Notes: generated from the sequence alone by a model not told the origin. A stretch of DNA of 64,000 bases from Polyangiaceae bacterium (GCA_025353725.1 JANXOF010000038.1:1-64000); one strand, 5' to 3'. Shown: positions 1 to 6,781, counted from the first letter of the stretch. Made by a program: numbers and translations.

Positions 1-68
1 ATCAGCTCGCGATGCCGCTCGGCCCCATCACGGTGCCGCCCGCGGAACAACAGCCTGCGCCGAGCTAA
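1..68 (+). pseudogene. tnpC: IS66 transposase TnpC, C-terminal codons (partial at window edge)
   Basis: The frame starting at base 3 reads QLAMPLGPITVPPAEQQPAPS and stops with TAA at 66-68. The same C-terminus, frameshifted by one extra base, is found on the minus strand near 4155-4215, next to a clear IS66 TnpC sequence. This identifies the fragment as the 3' end of a DDE transposase gene. Whether the rest is intact cannot be seen. Confidence 0.65.
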
Positions 69-120
69 GCCAACTTCCACGCTCGCGAGTCTCGGTCATC
101 ACAGGCTCCAAGTCGAGAAC

Positions 121-142
121 GTGTCTCCGTGCAGGGGATACC
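121..142 (-). repeat. IS66-type terminal repeat, copy C
   Basis: The reverse complement begins GGTATCCCCTGCACGG and is identical over 22 bp to 4081-4102. It differs by one base (aggcac for agacac) from 3925-3946. It marks the outer end of the insertion element. Confidence 0.7.
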
Positions 143-739
143 GGCGAGCGTGGGATCCTTGTGACCGGACGTCTCGATCGCCTCGGGCGGGACGCGCTCG
201 ATATGCACTAGGTGGTTGCGCTGCTTCTCGATCACGGCGTCCGGATCGTGTCGCTGAAGGACGGGATCGACAGCGCCTCGGGCCTCGGCGGGACGGTGCT
301 CAAGCTCTTGACCAACATCCTCGCGGGCTTCGCCGAGTTGGAGCGGGACACGATCCGCCAACGCCTGCTCGACGGTCGCCGTCGCGCCGAGCGGGAAGGC
401 CGCGCCTACGCATCCGAGCCCCGGTATGGCCGGCGCCTCGGAGAGGATGGGAACACCATCGTGGACGACGTGGGCGAGCTGGCAGCCGTCGAGCGCGCCC
501 GAGCGCTCCGCCAGGAGGGGATGTCCTTCCGCGCCATCGCCCAGAGGCTCGGGGACGAAGGCCATCGACCGCGTCGCGCGACGGTCTGGTCGGCCGTCGT
601 GATCCGCCGCCTTGTGCTCGGGGCTCGCGGGGTACCCGTCGCCGTCGGGAAGCGCCTTGGCCGGGCACGGACTGACATCATCCTCCGTCGCCTGCTCGAC
701 ACCAGCGTCAAGGGCGAGGCATCATCGACCCCGCCGTGA
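143..739 (+). pseudogene. Serine recombinase (resolvase family), disrupted
   Basis: The frame from 143 reads GERGILVTGRLDRLGRDALDMH, then TAG at 209-211, then VVALLLDHGVRIVSLKDG and onward. This is the second half of a resolvase/invertase catalytic domain ('RLDRLGR', 'LAGFAELERDTIRQRLLDGR'), followed by a helix-turn-helix-like segment ('EGMSFRAIAQRLGDEG'). The N-terminal part with the catalytic serine is absent because an IS66 end abuts at 142. With the in-frame stop as well, the gene is dead. Its stop (737-739) overlaps the GTG start of the next gene. It was probably the recombinase of a resident mobile element. Confidence 0.75.
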
Positions 740-1305
740 AGTACGACCGCACCGTCATCGCCTATCACGGCTGCGACACCGCCACCGCCGAGGAGATCCT
801 CGCCGGGGGCACGTTCAAGAAGAGCCAGAACAACTACGACTGGCTCGGCGAAGGCATCTATTTCTGGGAGTTCGGTGCCGACCGCGCCGTCCAGTTCGCC
901 GAGTTCCAAAAGGGCATGGGCAAGGTGAAGACTCCCGCCGTGGTGGGCGCCATCCTCCAACTCGGCGAATGCTTCGACCTCATGGACACGCGATTCACGC
1001 GAGACCTCGCGAAGGCGTACGCCGCCTTCAAGAAGGTGAAGGCGTTGGCCAAGGAGCCCTTGCCGAAGAACAAGGGAAAGACGCCCGACAAGAAGCTGCG
1101 CCACCGGGATTGCGCCGTGCTGAATTTTTATCTCACTGCGCTTGCCGAGGAAGGTCTTCGCTACGACACGGTGCGGTGCGCCTTCGTGGAGGGTGGGCCA
1201 GCCTTCCCTGGGAGCGGCATCCGAAGCGAGAGCCACATCCAGATCGCCGTCCGGAATCCAGCTTGCGTGGTGGGGGTTTTCAGGCCCACAATGGAGAAGC
1301 CATGA
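736..1305 (+). CDS. Predicted ADP-ribosyltransferase-fold protein, candidate toxin
   Basis: A 189-residue soluble protein with no signal peptide. 'AYHGCD' near residue 10 (His11) and 'GEGIYFWE' near residue 40 (Tyr42) resemble the H and Y motifs of PARP/diphtheria-type ADP-ribosyltransferases. A C-terminal 'SESHIQIAVRNP' near residue 170 could supply the third acidic/polar motif. The GTG start at 736 overlaps the recombinase stop. The stop overlaps the ATG of a 71-residue partner (ATGA), so the pair is translationally coupled as in toxin-antitoxin cassettes. Position inside an island supports a toxin role. Family membership is inferred from motif spacing only, and the substrate is unknown. 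Confidence 0.5.
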   Translation: MKYDRTVIAYHGCDTATAEEILAGGTFKKSQNNYDWLGEGIYFWEFGADRAVQFAEFQKGMGKVKTPAVVGAILQLGECFDLMDTRFTRDLAKAYAAFKKVKALAKEPLPKNKGKTPDKKLRHRDCAVLNFYLTALAEEGLRYDTVRCAFVEGGPAFPGSGIRSESHIQIAVRNPACVVGVFRPTMEKP

Positions 1306-1517
1306 GCCAAAAGGCCAAAAACAAGCGCACCGTGGAGAAAGCCAGCGTCGACGCTGGCACCCAGGTGCGCCGCAAGGTCCTGGCCAAGATGGGCAAGATG
1401 TCGCCCGGCGAGCTGTTCGAGCTTGCCGTAAGGGCAGGTATCTACACGGAAAAGGGCAAGCTCACCCGGCCGTACCGGGATGACGCGGGACCCAGCGCCA
1501 GCCGACCGACGGACTGA
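1302..1517 (+). CDS. Small partner protein of the ART-like gene (hypothetical)
   Basis: A 71-residue protein starting at the ATG that overlaps the preceding stop by 4 nt. It is basic at the N-terminus ('MSQKAKNKRTVEK'). It then has a helical segment ('MSPGELFELAVRAGIYTEKGK') that looks like a short protein-binding or DNA-binding module. The overlap and size suggest the antitoxin or accessory partner of the upstream protein. The codon pattern runs cleanly to the TGA at 1515-1517. No named family is recognised. Confidence 0.5.
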   Translation: MSQKAKNKRTVEKASVDAGTQVRRKVLAKMGKMSPGELFELAVRAGIYTEKGKLTRPYRDDAGPSASRPTD

Positions 1518-1824
1518 CCTCGGGCAAGCCCATCGGGACGGCCGCGGCGCTGACGGCACGTTCGCCCGTCCTGGCCGGCTGGTGGTCTCGTGCTTCGACG
1601 TCGTCCGCGCCCTTGCGCGTTGATAGGGTTCCAGGCTCGTCGAGACCGAGCTGGCCTGAAGGCCGAGTAGACCGTTGGCAGCCCGTTGGCGCGGACGACT
1701 TCAAAAGCAGTGGACGCAGGTTGATGCCGGTCGAAGCCGTGGTCGCTCGGAACCTCATGAAGTTCCTACGAAAAGTGTGATTTCGTAGCAAGTTCAAGGC
1801 GTTGCACATAGACCCCTTTCAAAA
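1518..1824. other. No gene recognised
   Basis: This stretch between the ART-like pair and the tmRNA-like fragment has no convincing coding frame on either strand. A long minus-strand frame (1462-1809) overlaps the real 71-residue gene and has a composition expected from the reverse of GC-rich sequence. No clear hairpins or repeats were seen. Confidence 0.4.
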
Positions 1825-1847
1825 TTCGATTCCCGGCGCCTCCACCA
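1825..1847 (+). repeat. 3' end of tmRNA/tRNA-like sequence (possible attachment-site scar)
   Basis: The bases TTCGATTCCCGGCGCCTCCACCA look like the T-loop, acceptor strand and CCA end of ssrA (tmRNA), whose 3' end typically reads TTCGATTCCCGCCGCCTCCACCA. No 5' half, tag reading frame or matching acceptor strand lies upstream. It is directly followed by a strong terminator, as at the true end of an RNA gene. This is what an element that integrated into the ssrA 3' end leaves on its far side. The assignment to tmRNA rather than a tRNA is inference. Confidence 0.5.
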
Positions 1848-1848
1848 C

Positions 1849-1873
1849 GGGACCGCGGGAAAACCGCGGTCCC
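1849..1873 (+). terminator. Strong hairpin terminator after the tmRNA-like fragment
   Basis: GGGACCGCGG (1849-1858) pairs perfectly with CCGCGGTCCC (1864-1873) around a GAAAA loop. It is followed by GTTGCTTTGTGG, a weak T tract. It lies 1 base after CCA, as expected for the terminator of a stable RNA gene. Confidence 0.7.
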
Positions 1874-2013
1874 GTTGCTTTGTGGGGACGCGTTGTGCAC
1901 CGGTTGTGCAGCGCGGAGGCGGGACGTGAGCCACGTGGGTGCTCTACCAGGGGCCGAGCGTTCGAATCAGAATGCCTCAGTCGTGCCCCGCGTCGCGCTT
2001 CTGGTCCTGGTGC

Positions 2014-2538
2014 TCAGGGAGAGGCTCGGTGCGAGGTGCGGGCACAGAGATACTTGGCTACGAAGGCGTCAATGATTGCGTCGCTAATGAACGGGTTGGC
2101 CTCGCCGATGCGCCGGGCGACCGCCTCGGCCTCGCTCGGTGATATGCCGCCCGCCGCCGCCGCCAACCCGAGGACCTCCAGGCCCCACATCACGCTCACC
2201 CCGTCTTGGCCACATGCGGTGCGCAGCGCCTTGTCGTTGGATACGCAGGTCCACTCGTTGACCTTGGCGAGAAGAAGGCAGATGTGGTCGCGAGGCGAAA
2301 GGCGCCCGCGCTTGCGCGCCGACGCATCGAGCATGTCGAGAGTCGGCTCGATCACCACGAGACCAAGGGAGACCGCTTGGTCCTCATCGAGTTCGTCGAC
2401 CTCGTCCAAGACGGTCGACACGATGTGAACCTGTCCTACGTGGCGCGAGATGACCCCGAGCACGGAGACGTCGGCGTCGCAGAAGTCGATGAGGACGCAG
2501 GCGTCGACGATGAGCAGGCGAGGGCCCCCGGACGTCAT
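2014..2538 (-). CDS. PIN-domain protein (VapC-like putative ribonuclease toxin)
   Basis: A 174-residue protein with PIN-domain acidic positions: 'LLIVDACVLIDF' at the N-terminus (Asp12, Asp18), 'LDEVDELDED' in the middle, 'SPRDHICLLLAK' and 'CVSNDKALRTAC'. PIN proteins of this type cleave RNA with a metal cluster made by these acids. It starts 3 nt after the stop of the XRE-ImmA gene, so they are one operon. Pairs of XRE-COG2856 with PIN proteins are a known predicted toxin-antitoxin arrangement. The C-terminal 40 residues are rich in Ala/Glu and may contact the partner. Confidence 0.75.
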   Translation of the reverse strand: MTSGGPRLLIVDACVLIDFCDADVSVLGVISRHVGQVHIVSTVLDEVDELDEDQAVSLGLVVIEPTLDMLDASARKRGRLSPRDHICLLLAKVNEWTCVSNDKALRTACGQDGVSVMWGLEVLGLAAAAGGISPSEAEAVARRIGEANPFISDAIIDAFVAKYLCARTSHRASP

Positions 2539-2541
2539 CGT

Positions 2542-3702
2542 CTACTCAAGCCACGAGGCCGCCACGCTGCGCATCGTCTTGAGATCGACGTCGAGGATTT
2601 CGGCTGCGCGTCCGATCGAAATTTCACCTCGATCCACCCCTTCTTTTACGAGCCGCAACAACCGGTCTTCCACGAAGTCGCACGGAGAAAGGTGCTCCGG
2701 CTCCTCGGCTGCCCGAGCCACTGGCGTGGAAGCACTTGCGGAAAACTCTTGAGGGTCGAGACCCTGGGGCTCTTCGACGCCGCGGAGGGGCCGTCCCGTC
2801 GACCGCTTGTAGGCACTGTAGAACTGAGGCCAGATTTTCGCCGAGTCTGGCGAGCGGGAGGCGATCCTGTACACGACGGTCTTCCAGCTCACGCGAAAGA
2901 TGCGCTTGATCTTGAACACGCGCTCGACAAGTCCGAGACCCCGCGCTTCTGCCCACTCCTTCTCGAAGAGGTCCTCGGGCATCAAGAAGTGCGTGGCAAA
3001 GAGATTGGCCTCGGCTTCCTGAGTTTCGTCCTCTTCTGCCTGCGCCACGTCGAAGGCGTCGAGATGCAACAGGAGGTGGCCGAGTTCGTGAGCCGCCGTG
3101 AAGATCCACCGTTCGACCGAGATGCGATCCCAGCGATTTACGACCACGGCAGGGCCGCCGTCGCCCTCCCCCACCGACAATCCAAAGAACCCTTCCGAGG
3201 CGACCGACGGCGTGAAGACCTTCACGCCGTGGTCCTCAAGCAGCCCGCAGATGTCTCGGATTAGCTCGTGCTGGTCTAGTCCCAGCGCTTCCCTTGCGCG
3301 CTGAGCGGCACCCACGATGTCTCGGTTCTTCTCGCCTCCAAGCGTGCGCGCGAGCGCAGCAAGTTGGAAAGGCTCGCGCCGGTCGAGAAGCCCTTCCAGT
3401 TCGCTATAGTCGTCGAGCCACCGGGCAACGTTGGCGAGCAGGTCCTCTCTCGAAGTCATCTTCTTCTGCGCCCGAAACCGAACGGACCGGAGCTGGCGCA
3501 CTGGCACCAACAAGTCGTCGGCCTTCACGCCAAGGGCGGACGCCACGCGTCTAAGCGACTCGACGCGCGGTTCGACGATCCCCTCTTCGATCCGGCGGTA
3601 CCCCTCGCGCGACAGGCCCGCCTGCTCGGCGACGTCGGCCTGGCTTAGCTTCCGACCCGCCCGTACGCGTCGGAGGTTCGTGCTGAGAACGGTCAGGTCC
3701 AT
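2542..3702 (-). CDS. XRE-family regulator with ImmA/IrrE metallopeptidase domain
   Basis: A 386-residue cytoplasmic protein. Residues 5-60 form an XRE helix-turn-helix ('LSQADVAEQAGLSREGYRRIEEG'). The middle has the zinc-protease signature 'AAHELGHLLLH' (HEXXH) followed by 'EAEANLFATHFLMPEDLF', typical of ImmA/IrrE (COG2856). The tail ('AAEILDVDLKTMRSVAASWLE') looks like another small helical DNA-binding segment. It is the first gene of an operon with the PIN protein and probably acts as antitoxin or autoregulator. The ATG at 3702 is followed upstream by a large dyad that may be its own operator. Confidence 0.85.
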   Translation of the reverse strand: MDLTVLSTNLRRVRAGRKLSQADVAEQAGLSREGYRRIEEGIVEPRVESLRRVASALGVKADDLLVPVRQLRSVRFRAQKKMTSREDLLANVARWLDDYSELEGLLDRREPFQLAALARTLGGEKNRDIVGAAQRAREALGLDQHELIRDICGLLEDHGVKVFTPSVASEGFFGLSVGEGDGGPAVVVNRWDRISVERWIFTAAHELGHLLLHLDAFDVAQAEEDETQEAEANLFATHFLMPEDLFEKEWAEARGLGLVERVFKIKRIFRVSWKTVVYRIASRSPDSAKIWPQFYSAYKRSTGRPLRGVEEPQGLDPQEFSASASTPVARAAEEPEHLSPCDFVEDRLLRLVKEGVDRGEISIGRAAEILDVDLKTMRSVAASWLE

Positions 3703-3717
3703 CTTGATCCTTCCTCA

Positions 3718-3763
3718 TTCAAGGTAGCAGGTTGACAAAGTTTGTCTAGATGCCACCTTTGAA
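3718..3763. promoter_or_regulatory. Divergent promoter region with nested dyads (putative XRE operator)
   Basis: The core GACAAA-G-TTTGTC (3734-3746) is a perfect dyad. It is bracketed by an imperfect outer dyad, TTCAAGGTAGCA (3718-3729) against TGCCACCTTTGAA (3751-3763). A TTGACA hexamer overlaps the core (3733-3738). It lies between the XRE-ImmA start and the divergent truncated gene at 3809, the expected place for an autorepressor site. No convincing -10 hexamer could be picked. Confidence 0.45.
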
Positions 3764-3808
3764 GCTGCCGGCCGGATCTCCCGGCTGCCAACACGAAAGA
3801 CGGCCAAA

Positions 3809-3970
3809 ATGAGCGGCGAGTCAAACGCGACCGAAGAGCACGGGAAGTCCGAGGTGAAGATCACCGTCGACGGCAGCCACTTTGAGATTCACCGAGGGAA
3901 CCGCTCGGTCCTGGAGATCAAGAAGGTATCCCCTGCACGGAGGCACGTTCTTTCATCGATAATGGCTTGA
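3809..3970 (+). pseudogene. Truncated ubiquitin-like (multiubiquitin-type) protein, N-terminal part only
   Basis: The ATG at 3809 opens a frame reading MSGESNATEEHGKSEVKITV then DGSHFEIHRGNRSVLEIKKV. At 3925 the IS66 terminal sequence begins, and translation continues in IS sequence to a TGA at 3968-3970. The native part (about 39 residues) has the start of a beta-grasp repeat: strand 'VKITVDG', strand 'FEIHRG', then a helix start. This resembles bacterial multiubiquitin-domain proteins. Such genes often sit with ThiF/E1, E2 and JAB genes, none of which remain here. The family call is tentative because so little is left. Confidence 0.45.
3925..3946 (+). repeat. IS66-type terminal repeat, copy A
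   Basis: The first 22 bp match 4081-4102 except for one base (aggcac versus agacac). The terminal repeat is at the tnpA end of this element, whereas in the other two copies it is at the tnpC end. It is therefore a true inverted terminal repeat of the IS. Confidence 0.65.
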
Positions 3971-4080
3971 CGGCATACTCGCGTGAATGAGGACGAGTGC
4001 AGAGCAGTGGGCGGAACGTGTACGCGCTTGGCGCGAGAGCGGCGTGACAGGAGAGAAATTCGCGAAGTCCATCGGATGTC
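3925..4080 (+). mobile_element. IS66-family element, left end (copy A), truncated
   Basis: This begins with the terminal sequence GGTATCCCCTGCACGG and continues into the first 31 codons of tnpA. At 4081 it is cut by the end of another copy of the same IS. It interrupts the ubiquitin-like gene. Orientation is plus, opposite to the copy that interrupts it. Confidence 0.65.
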
Positions 4081-4124
4081 GGTATCCCCTGCACGGAGAC
4101 ACGTTCTCGACTTGGAGCCCGTGA
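3987..4124 (+). pseudogene. tnpA: IS66 TnpA (accessory protein), truncated
   Basis: ATG at 3987 gives MRTSAEQWAERVRAWRESGV then TGEKFAKSIGC, the helical N-terminus typical of IS66 TnpA ('EQWAERVRAWRESG'). After residue 31 the frame enters the end of a second IS copy at 4081 and stops at 4122-4124. The normal protein is roughly 100 residues or more, so this is a remnant. Confidence 0.6.
4081..4102 (+). repeat. IS66-type terminal repeat, copy B
   Basis: Identical over 22 bp to the reverse complement of 121-142. It forms the boundary between the tnpA fragment of copy A and the tnpC end of copy B. Confidence 0.7.
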
Positions 4125-4154
4125 TGGCCGAGACTCGCGAGCGTAGAAGTTGGC

Positions 4155-5330
4155 TTAGCTCGGCGCAGGCTGTTGTTCCGCGGGCGGCACCGTGATGGAG
4201 GCCGAGCGGCAACGCGAGCTGCTTCCCGTCGAGGCGAGCCCGCGTTCGCAACCCGTACTTCGGCGCGAGCTCGAGATACCGGTCGCGCGGCCAATACGAC
4301 ACGACACGAATCATCGCCTCGAGGTAAGACTAGGGGTCGAGGTCGTGCAGCATGCACGACGCGAGGAGAGAAAACAGGTTGGCCGCCGCTTGCGCGTGAA
4401 CGCCCGATCCGCAAAACATCCACGCTTTGCGCCCAACAGCAAGGACTCGCAGGGCGCGCTCACTGGCGTTGTTTTCCAGGCGAAGCCTTCCATCGTCAAG
4501 AAAGCGACAGAGCGCGGCGCGCTGGCGGAGGGCGTACCCAAACGCGTTTGCCACGGGACCGCGCACCTGACGAACGCGTTCAAAGACGTGGCGGTGCCCA
4601 ACCGAAAAACTCGTCAAGGAGCGGACGGGAGGCAAGTTGCCTACGTTCGTGCCGTTGCTTCGGCGCGAGCGATGCCCACTGCTTTCTTGATAGTCGAAAA
4701 ACACGTGGTCGCGATCGGCCAGCACGACAAAGAAGTGACCTCTCGCGCAGGCTTGGCGCTTGCCTTCAGGGTGTCGCGACGGTTGTATCTTTATCCCCGT
4801 CGCATCTGTCGAAAGACAGAATGCCGTCTCTCGTGCCTCTTTTGCACATGCGTCGACAATGCACCCCAACGTGGCGCCGACGTGCTCGGCATAGCGGCAC
4901 ATCGTACTGTCGTCGCAGCGAATGCCTTCGCTCGCGAGCTCCTGAACGAGTCGCGTAAACGGCATACCGAAACGAAACTTCTTCGTCAGAATGTGCGCCA
5001 CCAGCGACGGCGCCAGAAGCCCGCTCGCCATGATTTCTTTCGGCAAGGCCGCCGTCACGAACCGAGGCGGCTCTCCCTCGGGCGTTACCTTGTACGTGAC
5101 GCGCGCCATCACGATACGGACCGGACCTCCCGGGCGACGGCCAAGCTTGGAGCTCTCCTCGAATCCGATGCGCTCGGCGACGCCCTCGAGCGACGGGTCC
5201 TCAATCACGACACGCTCCTCGGGCATGTCTTCTTCGGCAAGATTGCGACGACCCGTGGGCGACTTGCTAGTGGGACGCTTTTCTCGCTTCCTCCTTTGTT
5301 TTTGCCTTCGGGCGTTCCGATCAGAACTGC
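4155..5330 (-). pseudogene. tnpC: IS66 transposase TnpC, decayed
   Basis: The minus frame covers a basic lead ('RRKREKRPTSKSPTGRRNLA', upstream of the ATG at 5226). It then has the IS66 body 'LSTDATGIKIQP' with the first catalytic Asp, and the tail 'CRFLDDGRLRLENNASERAL'. Between 'FFDYQESSG' and 'GPVANAFGYAL' the expected block, including the second catalytic Asp ('QADA' type), is replaced by unrelated sequence. This points to an internal deletion. The frame breaks near 4330, continues in another frame as 'YWPRDRYLELAPKYGLRTRA', and shifts again near 4195 relative to copy C. The element is non-autonomous. Confidence 0.75.
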
Positions 5331-5624
5331 GTCCGCGCGAGGATCGCGGAGCACGAGGGCGCGAACCAGAGCTACCTCGAAGACGGAATCCACCTTCTCG
5401 AACTCTCCCGCCGCGCCCACGAGCTGTTCGGGAAGGCTCCGGCGGGCGAGAAACGGAAGATGCTCGCCCTACTACTCTCGAACTCGATCTGGAAGGACGA
5501 CGAGCTGACCGTTACCTACCGCGAACCCTTCGACATCATCGCGAAAACCGCGACGACCCAAAGGGCGTTGGCCCCGACCGGGAGCGGAGATTCCGATCCT
5601 CGTACACTATGGCTCCGACTGTAG
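5331..5624 (+). pseudogene. Serine recombinase, C-terminal fragment
   Basis: The plus frame reads 'ARIAEHEGANQSYLEDGIHL', 'LELSRRAHELFGKAP', 'LALLLSNSIWKDDELTVTYR', 'EPFDIIAKTA' and stops at 5622-5624. This matches the C-terminal region of large serine recombinases. There is no start or catalytic domain, because the fragment abuts the broken IS66 copy B. Its last codons lie on the antisense of the tRNA-Asn 3' end, as if the gene had been next to an attachment site. It may or may not belong to the same element as the fragment at 143-739. Confidence 0.65.
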
Positions 5625-5685
5625 GACTCGAACCTACGACCCGGCGGTTAACAGCCGCCTGCTCTACCAACTGAGCTAAGTCGGA
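5610..5685 (-). tRNA. tRNA-Asn (anticodon GTT)
   Basis: The minus strand folds as a full cloverleaf. The acceptor TCCGACT pairs with AGTCGGA, the D arm is AGCTCAGTTGGTAGAGC, the anticodon arm GGCGGCTGTTAACCGCC carries GTT, and the T arm is GTAGGTTCGAGTCCTAC. CCA is encoded at the 3' end. The 3' end faces the recombinase fragment and mobile debris, so this gene probably served as an integration site. The acceptor stem is intact, so it should be functional. Confidence 0.97.
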
Positions 5686-5854
5686 ATGGTCTCGATGGGA
5701 TACCTGATCGCGGGCGGTCGCGTCAAGCGTCGCTAACGTCCGCGCTTCAAACTTCGCGGCTCGATGAAATGCCGACGCGTGTTCGCTCGCCCGCAGGGCC
5801 CCAGCCCTCAGGTCGAAGAGGCCGTCGAACCCCCACAGCCCGCCGCGCTCCTCG

Positions 5855-6775
5855 TTACTTCGCCGTAGGGCGGCTGCCGGCGTCTCGTTCCATCGGCGCT
5901 CCGGCGTCGGCGTGCATCGCGCCTAAAAAAGCTACGGCGGCGTCCGGGCTCGTCGCTTCCATCTTTTTCGTCGCGATAGCGTGCGTCGCCGGCTCGATCA
6001 CCGCGAGCTTGGCCTCGATCGTTGGTTTCGCGGAGCTGCCCGCCGAAGAGACCCCGAGACGCAGCGCGCGCTCCGTTTCTCGCCAGAGAGCGAGTGAGCC
6101 TTCGAGTGCGCGAAACGTTCCCGAGCCGTAGCTTCCGCCGGGACCCTCGCGGCGCTTCAAGTCGTGCTGCACGCACGCCGCGTGGTCCGCCGAATGCTCG
6201 GTGGCGACAGCGGCTGCTTCTGTTCCTGAGCCAAGCAGCCAGTACGTTGGGCACGCACCGGGGATGGCGCCCGCCACAGCCTTCATCGCGTCGCGCGCGC
6301 CGCTTTCCGTCTCGATGGTTCGGCCGACGACTGGAGCGGCAGCGGCCATCTTTCGCGCGACAGCGAGTCGAAGGGTGTCGGGGCCAGAACCCTTGCCGTT
6401 TCGCAGCGAACCCAGCCAATTTTCGGCGTGCGCGACCCAATCGCCGCGGCCGTCACGCAGGAGCACGACCGCGATCGTCGCCGTCGCGGCGTGATCGGCA
6501 GGCATCGGAAGGAAGCCCTTTTTAGAGCCGAGTGCATTCGCGATGGCCGCGAAGCAACTCACATCACGCGCTGACGCTTGCGTCGTCAGGAGTGCTTCGG
6601 GGGGCGCATCGTTGCATGCGGGGTATCCGCTCGTCGCGCTCGCCACGGCGACGGCGTCGTCGCTTTCGAGCGCTTTGCGAAGAGCGTCAATCTTTGCCAT
6701 CGGCGGTGTGCAACCCGCAGTGGCCGACGCCAACGCGACGGCGAGGGAGCGGGCGAAGGATCGCATCTCCTTCAC
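5855..6775 (-). CDS. Hypothetical lipoprotein
   Basis: A 306-residue protein with a short signal peptide ending in a lipobox-like 'SATAGC' near residue 22, so probably lipid-anchored. The mature part is Ala-rich and mostly helical, with scattered Cys pairs ('PACND', 'VSCFAA', 'GACPTYW', 'AACVQHD'). No domain is recognised. It follows the sensor kinase by 6 nt and is probably cotranscribed with it, which suggests an envelope role linked to that kinase's signal. GTG at 6775 was chosen because an AGGG precedes it at useful spacing; an ATG lies 9 nt inside. Confidence 0.7.
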   Translation of the reverse strand: MKEMRSFARSLAVALASATAGCTPPMAKIDALRKALESDDAVAVASATSGYPACNDAPPEALLTTQASARDVSCFAAIANALGSKKGFLPMPADHAATATIAVVLLRDGRGDWVAHAENWLGSLRNGKGSGPDTLRLAVARKMAAAAPVVGRTIETESGARDAMKAVAGAIPGACPTYWLLGSGTEAAAVATEHSADHAACVQHDLKRREGPGGSYGSGTFRALEGSLALWRETERALRLGVSSAGSSAKPTIEAKLAVIEPATHAIATKKMEATSPDAAVAFLGAMHADAGAPMERDAGSRPTAK

Positions 6776-6781
6776 GATACC

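Larger units (their letters stand above)
1..142 (+). mobile_element. IS66-family element, right end only (copy C)
   Basis: This is the distal end of an IS66-type insertion sequence whose body lies left of the window. It carries the last codons of tnpC and ends at 142 with the 22-bp terminal sequence. Its reverse complement matches 4081-4222 with only about six differences, which shows two copies of the same IS in opposite orientation. The base after the end (143) is inside a serine recombinase reading frame, so this copy disrupts that gene. Confidence 0.75.
4081..5330 (-). mobile_element. IS66-family element (copy B), internally deleted and left-truncated
   Basis: Read on the minus strand, the element runs from a broken left side near 5330 to its right terminal repeat at 4081-4102. 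tnpA and tnpB are missing and tnpC is deleted internally. Its right end sits exactly in the tnpA remnant of copy A, giving a nested insertion. No second terminal repeat or flanking duplication is visible near 5330, where recombinase sequence begins. The left side was therefore lost by deletion or recombination. Confidence 0.7.

Noticed and set aside
1462-1809. Minus-strand open frame of 115 codons
   Set aside because: There is no motif or good ribosome site, and it overlaps the 71-residue gene on the other strand.
1930-1985. tRNA-like fragments (GCTCTACCA and GTTCGAATC)
   Set aside because: The D-arm-like piece is on the minus strand and the T-arm-like piece on the plus strand, so they cannot belong to one tRNA.
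2206-3264. Plus-strand open frame of 352 codons
   Set aside because: It is antisense to the PIN and XRE-ImmA genes, which are certain.
4192-5508. Long plus-strand open frame of 438 codons
   Set aside because: It is the antisense of the IS66 tnpC remnant, and its Arg/Ala-rich product has no domain.
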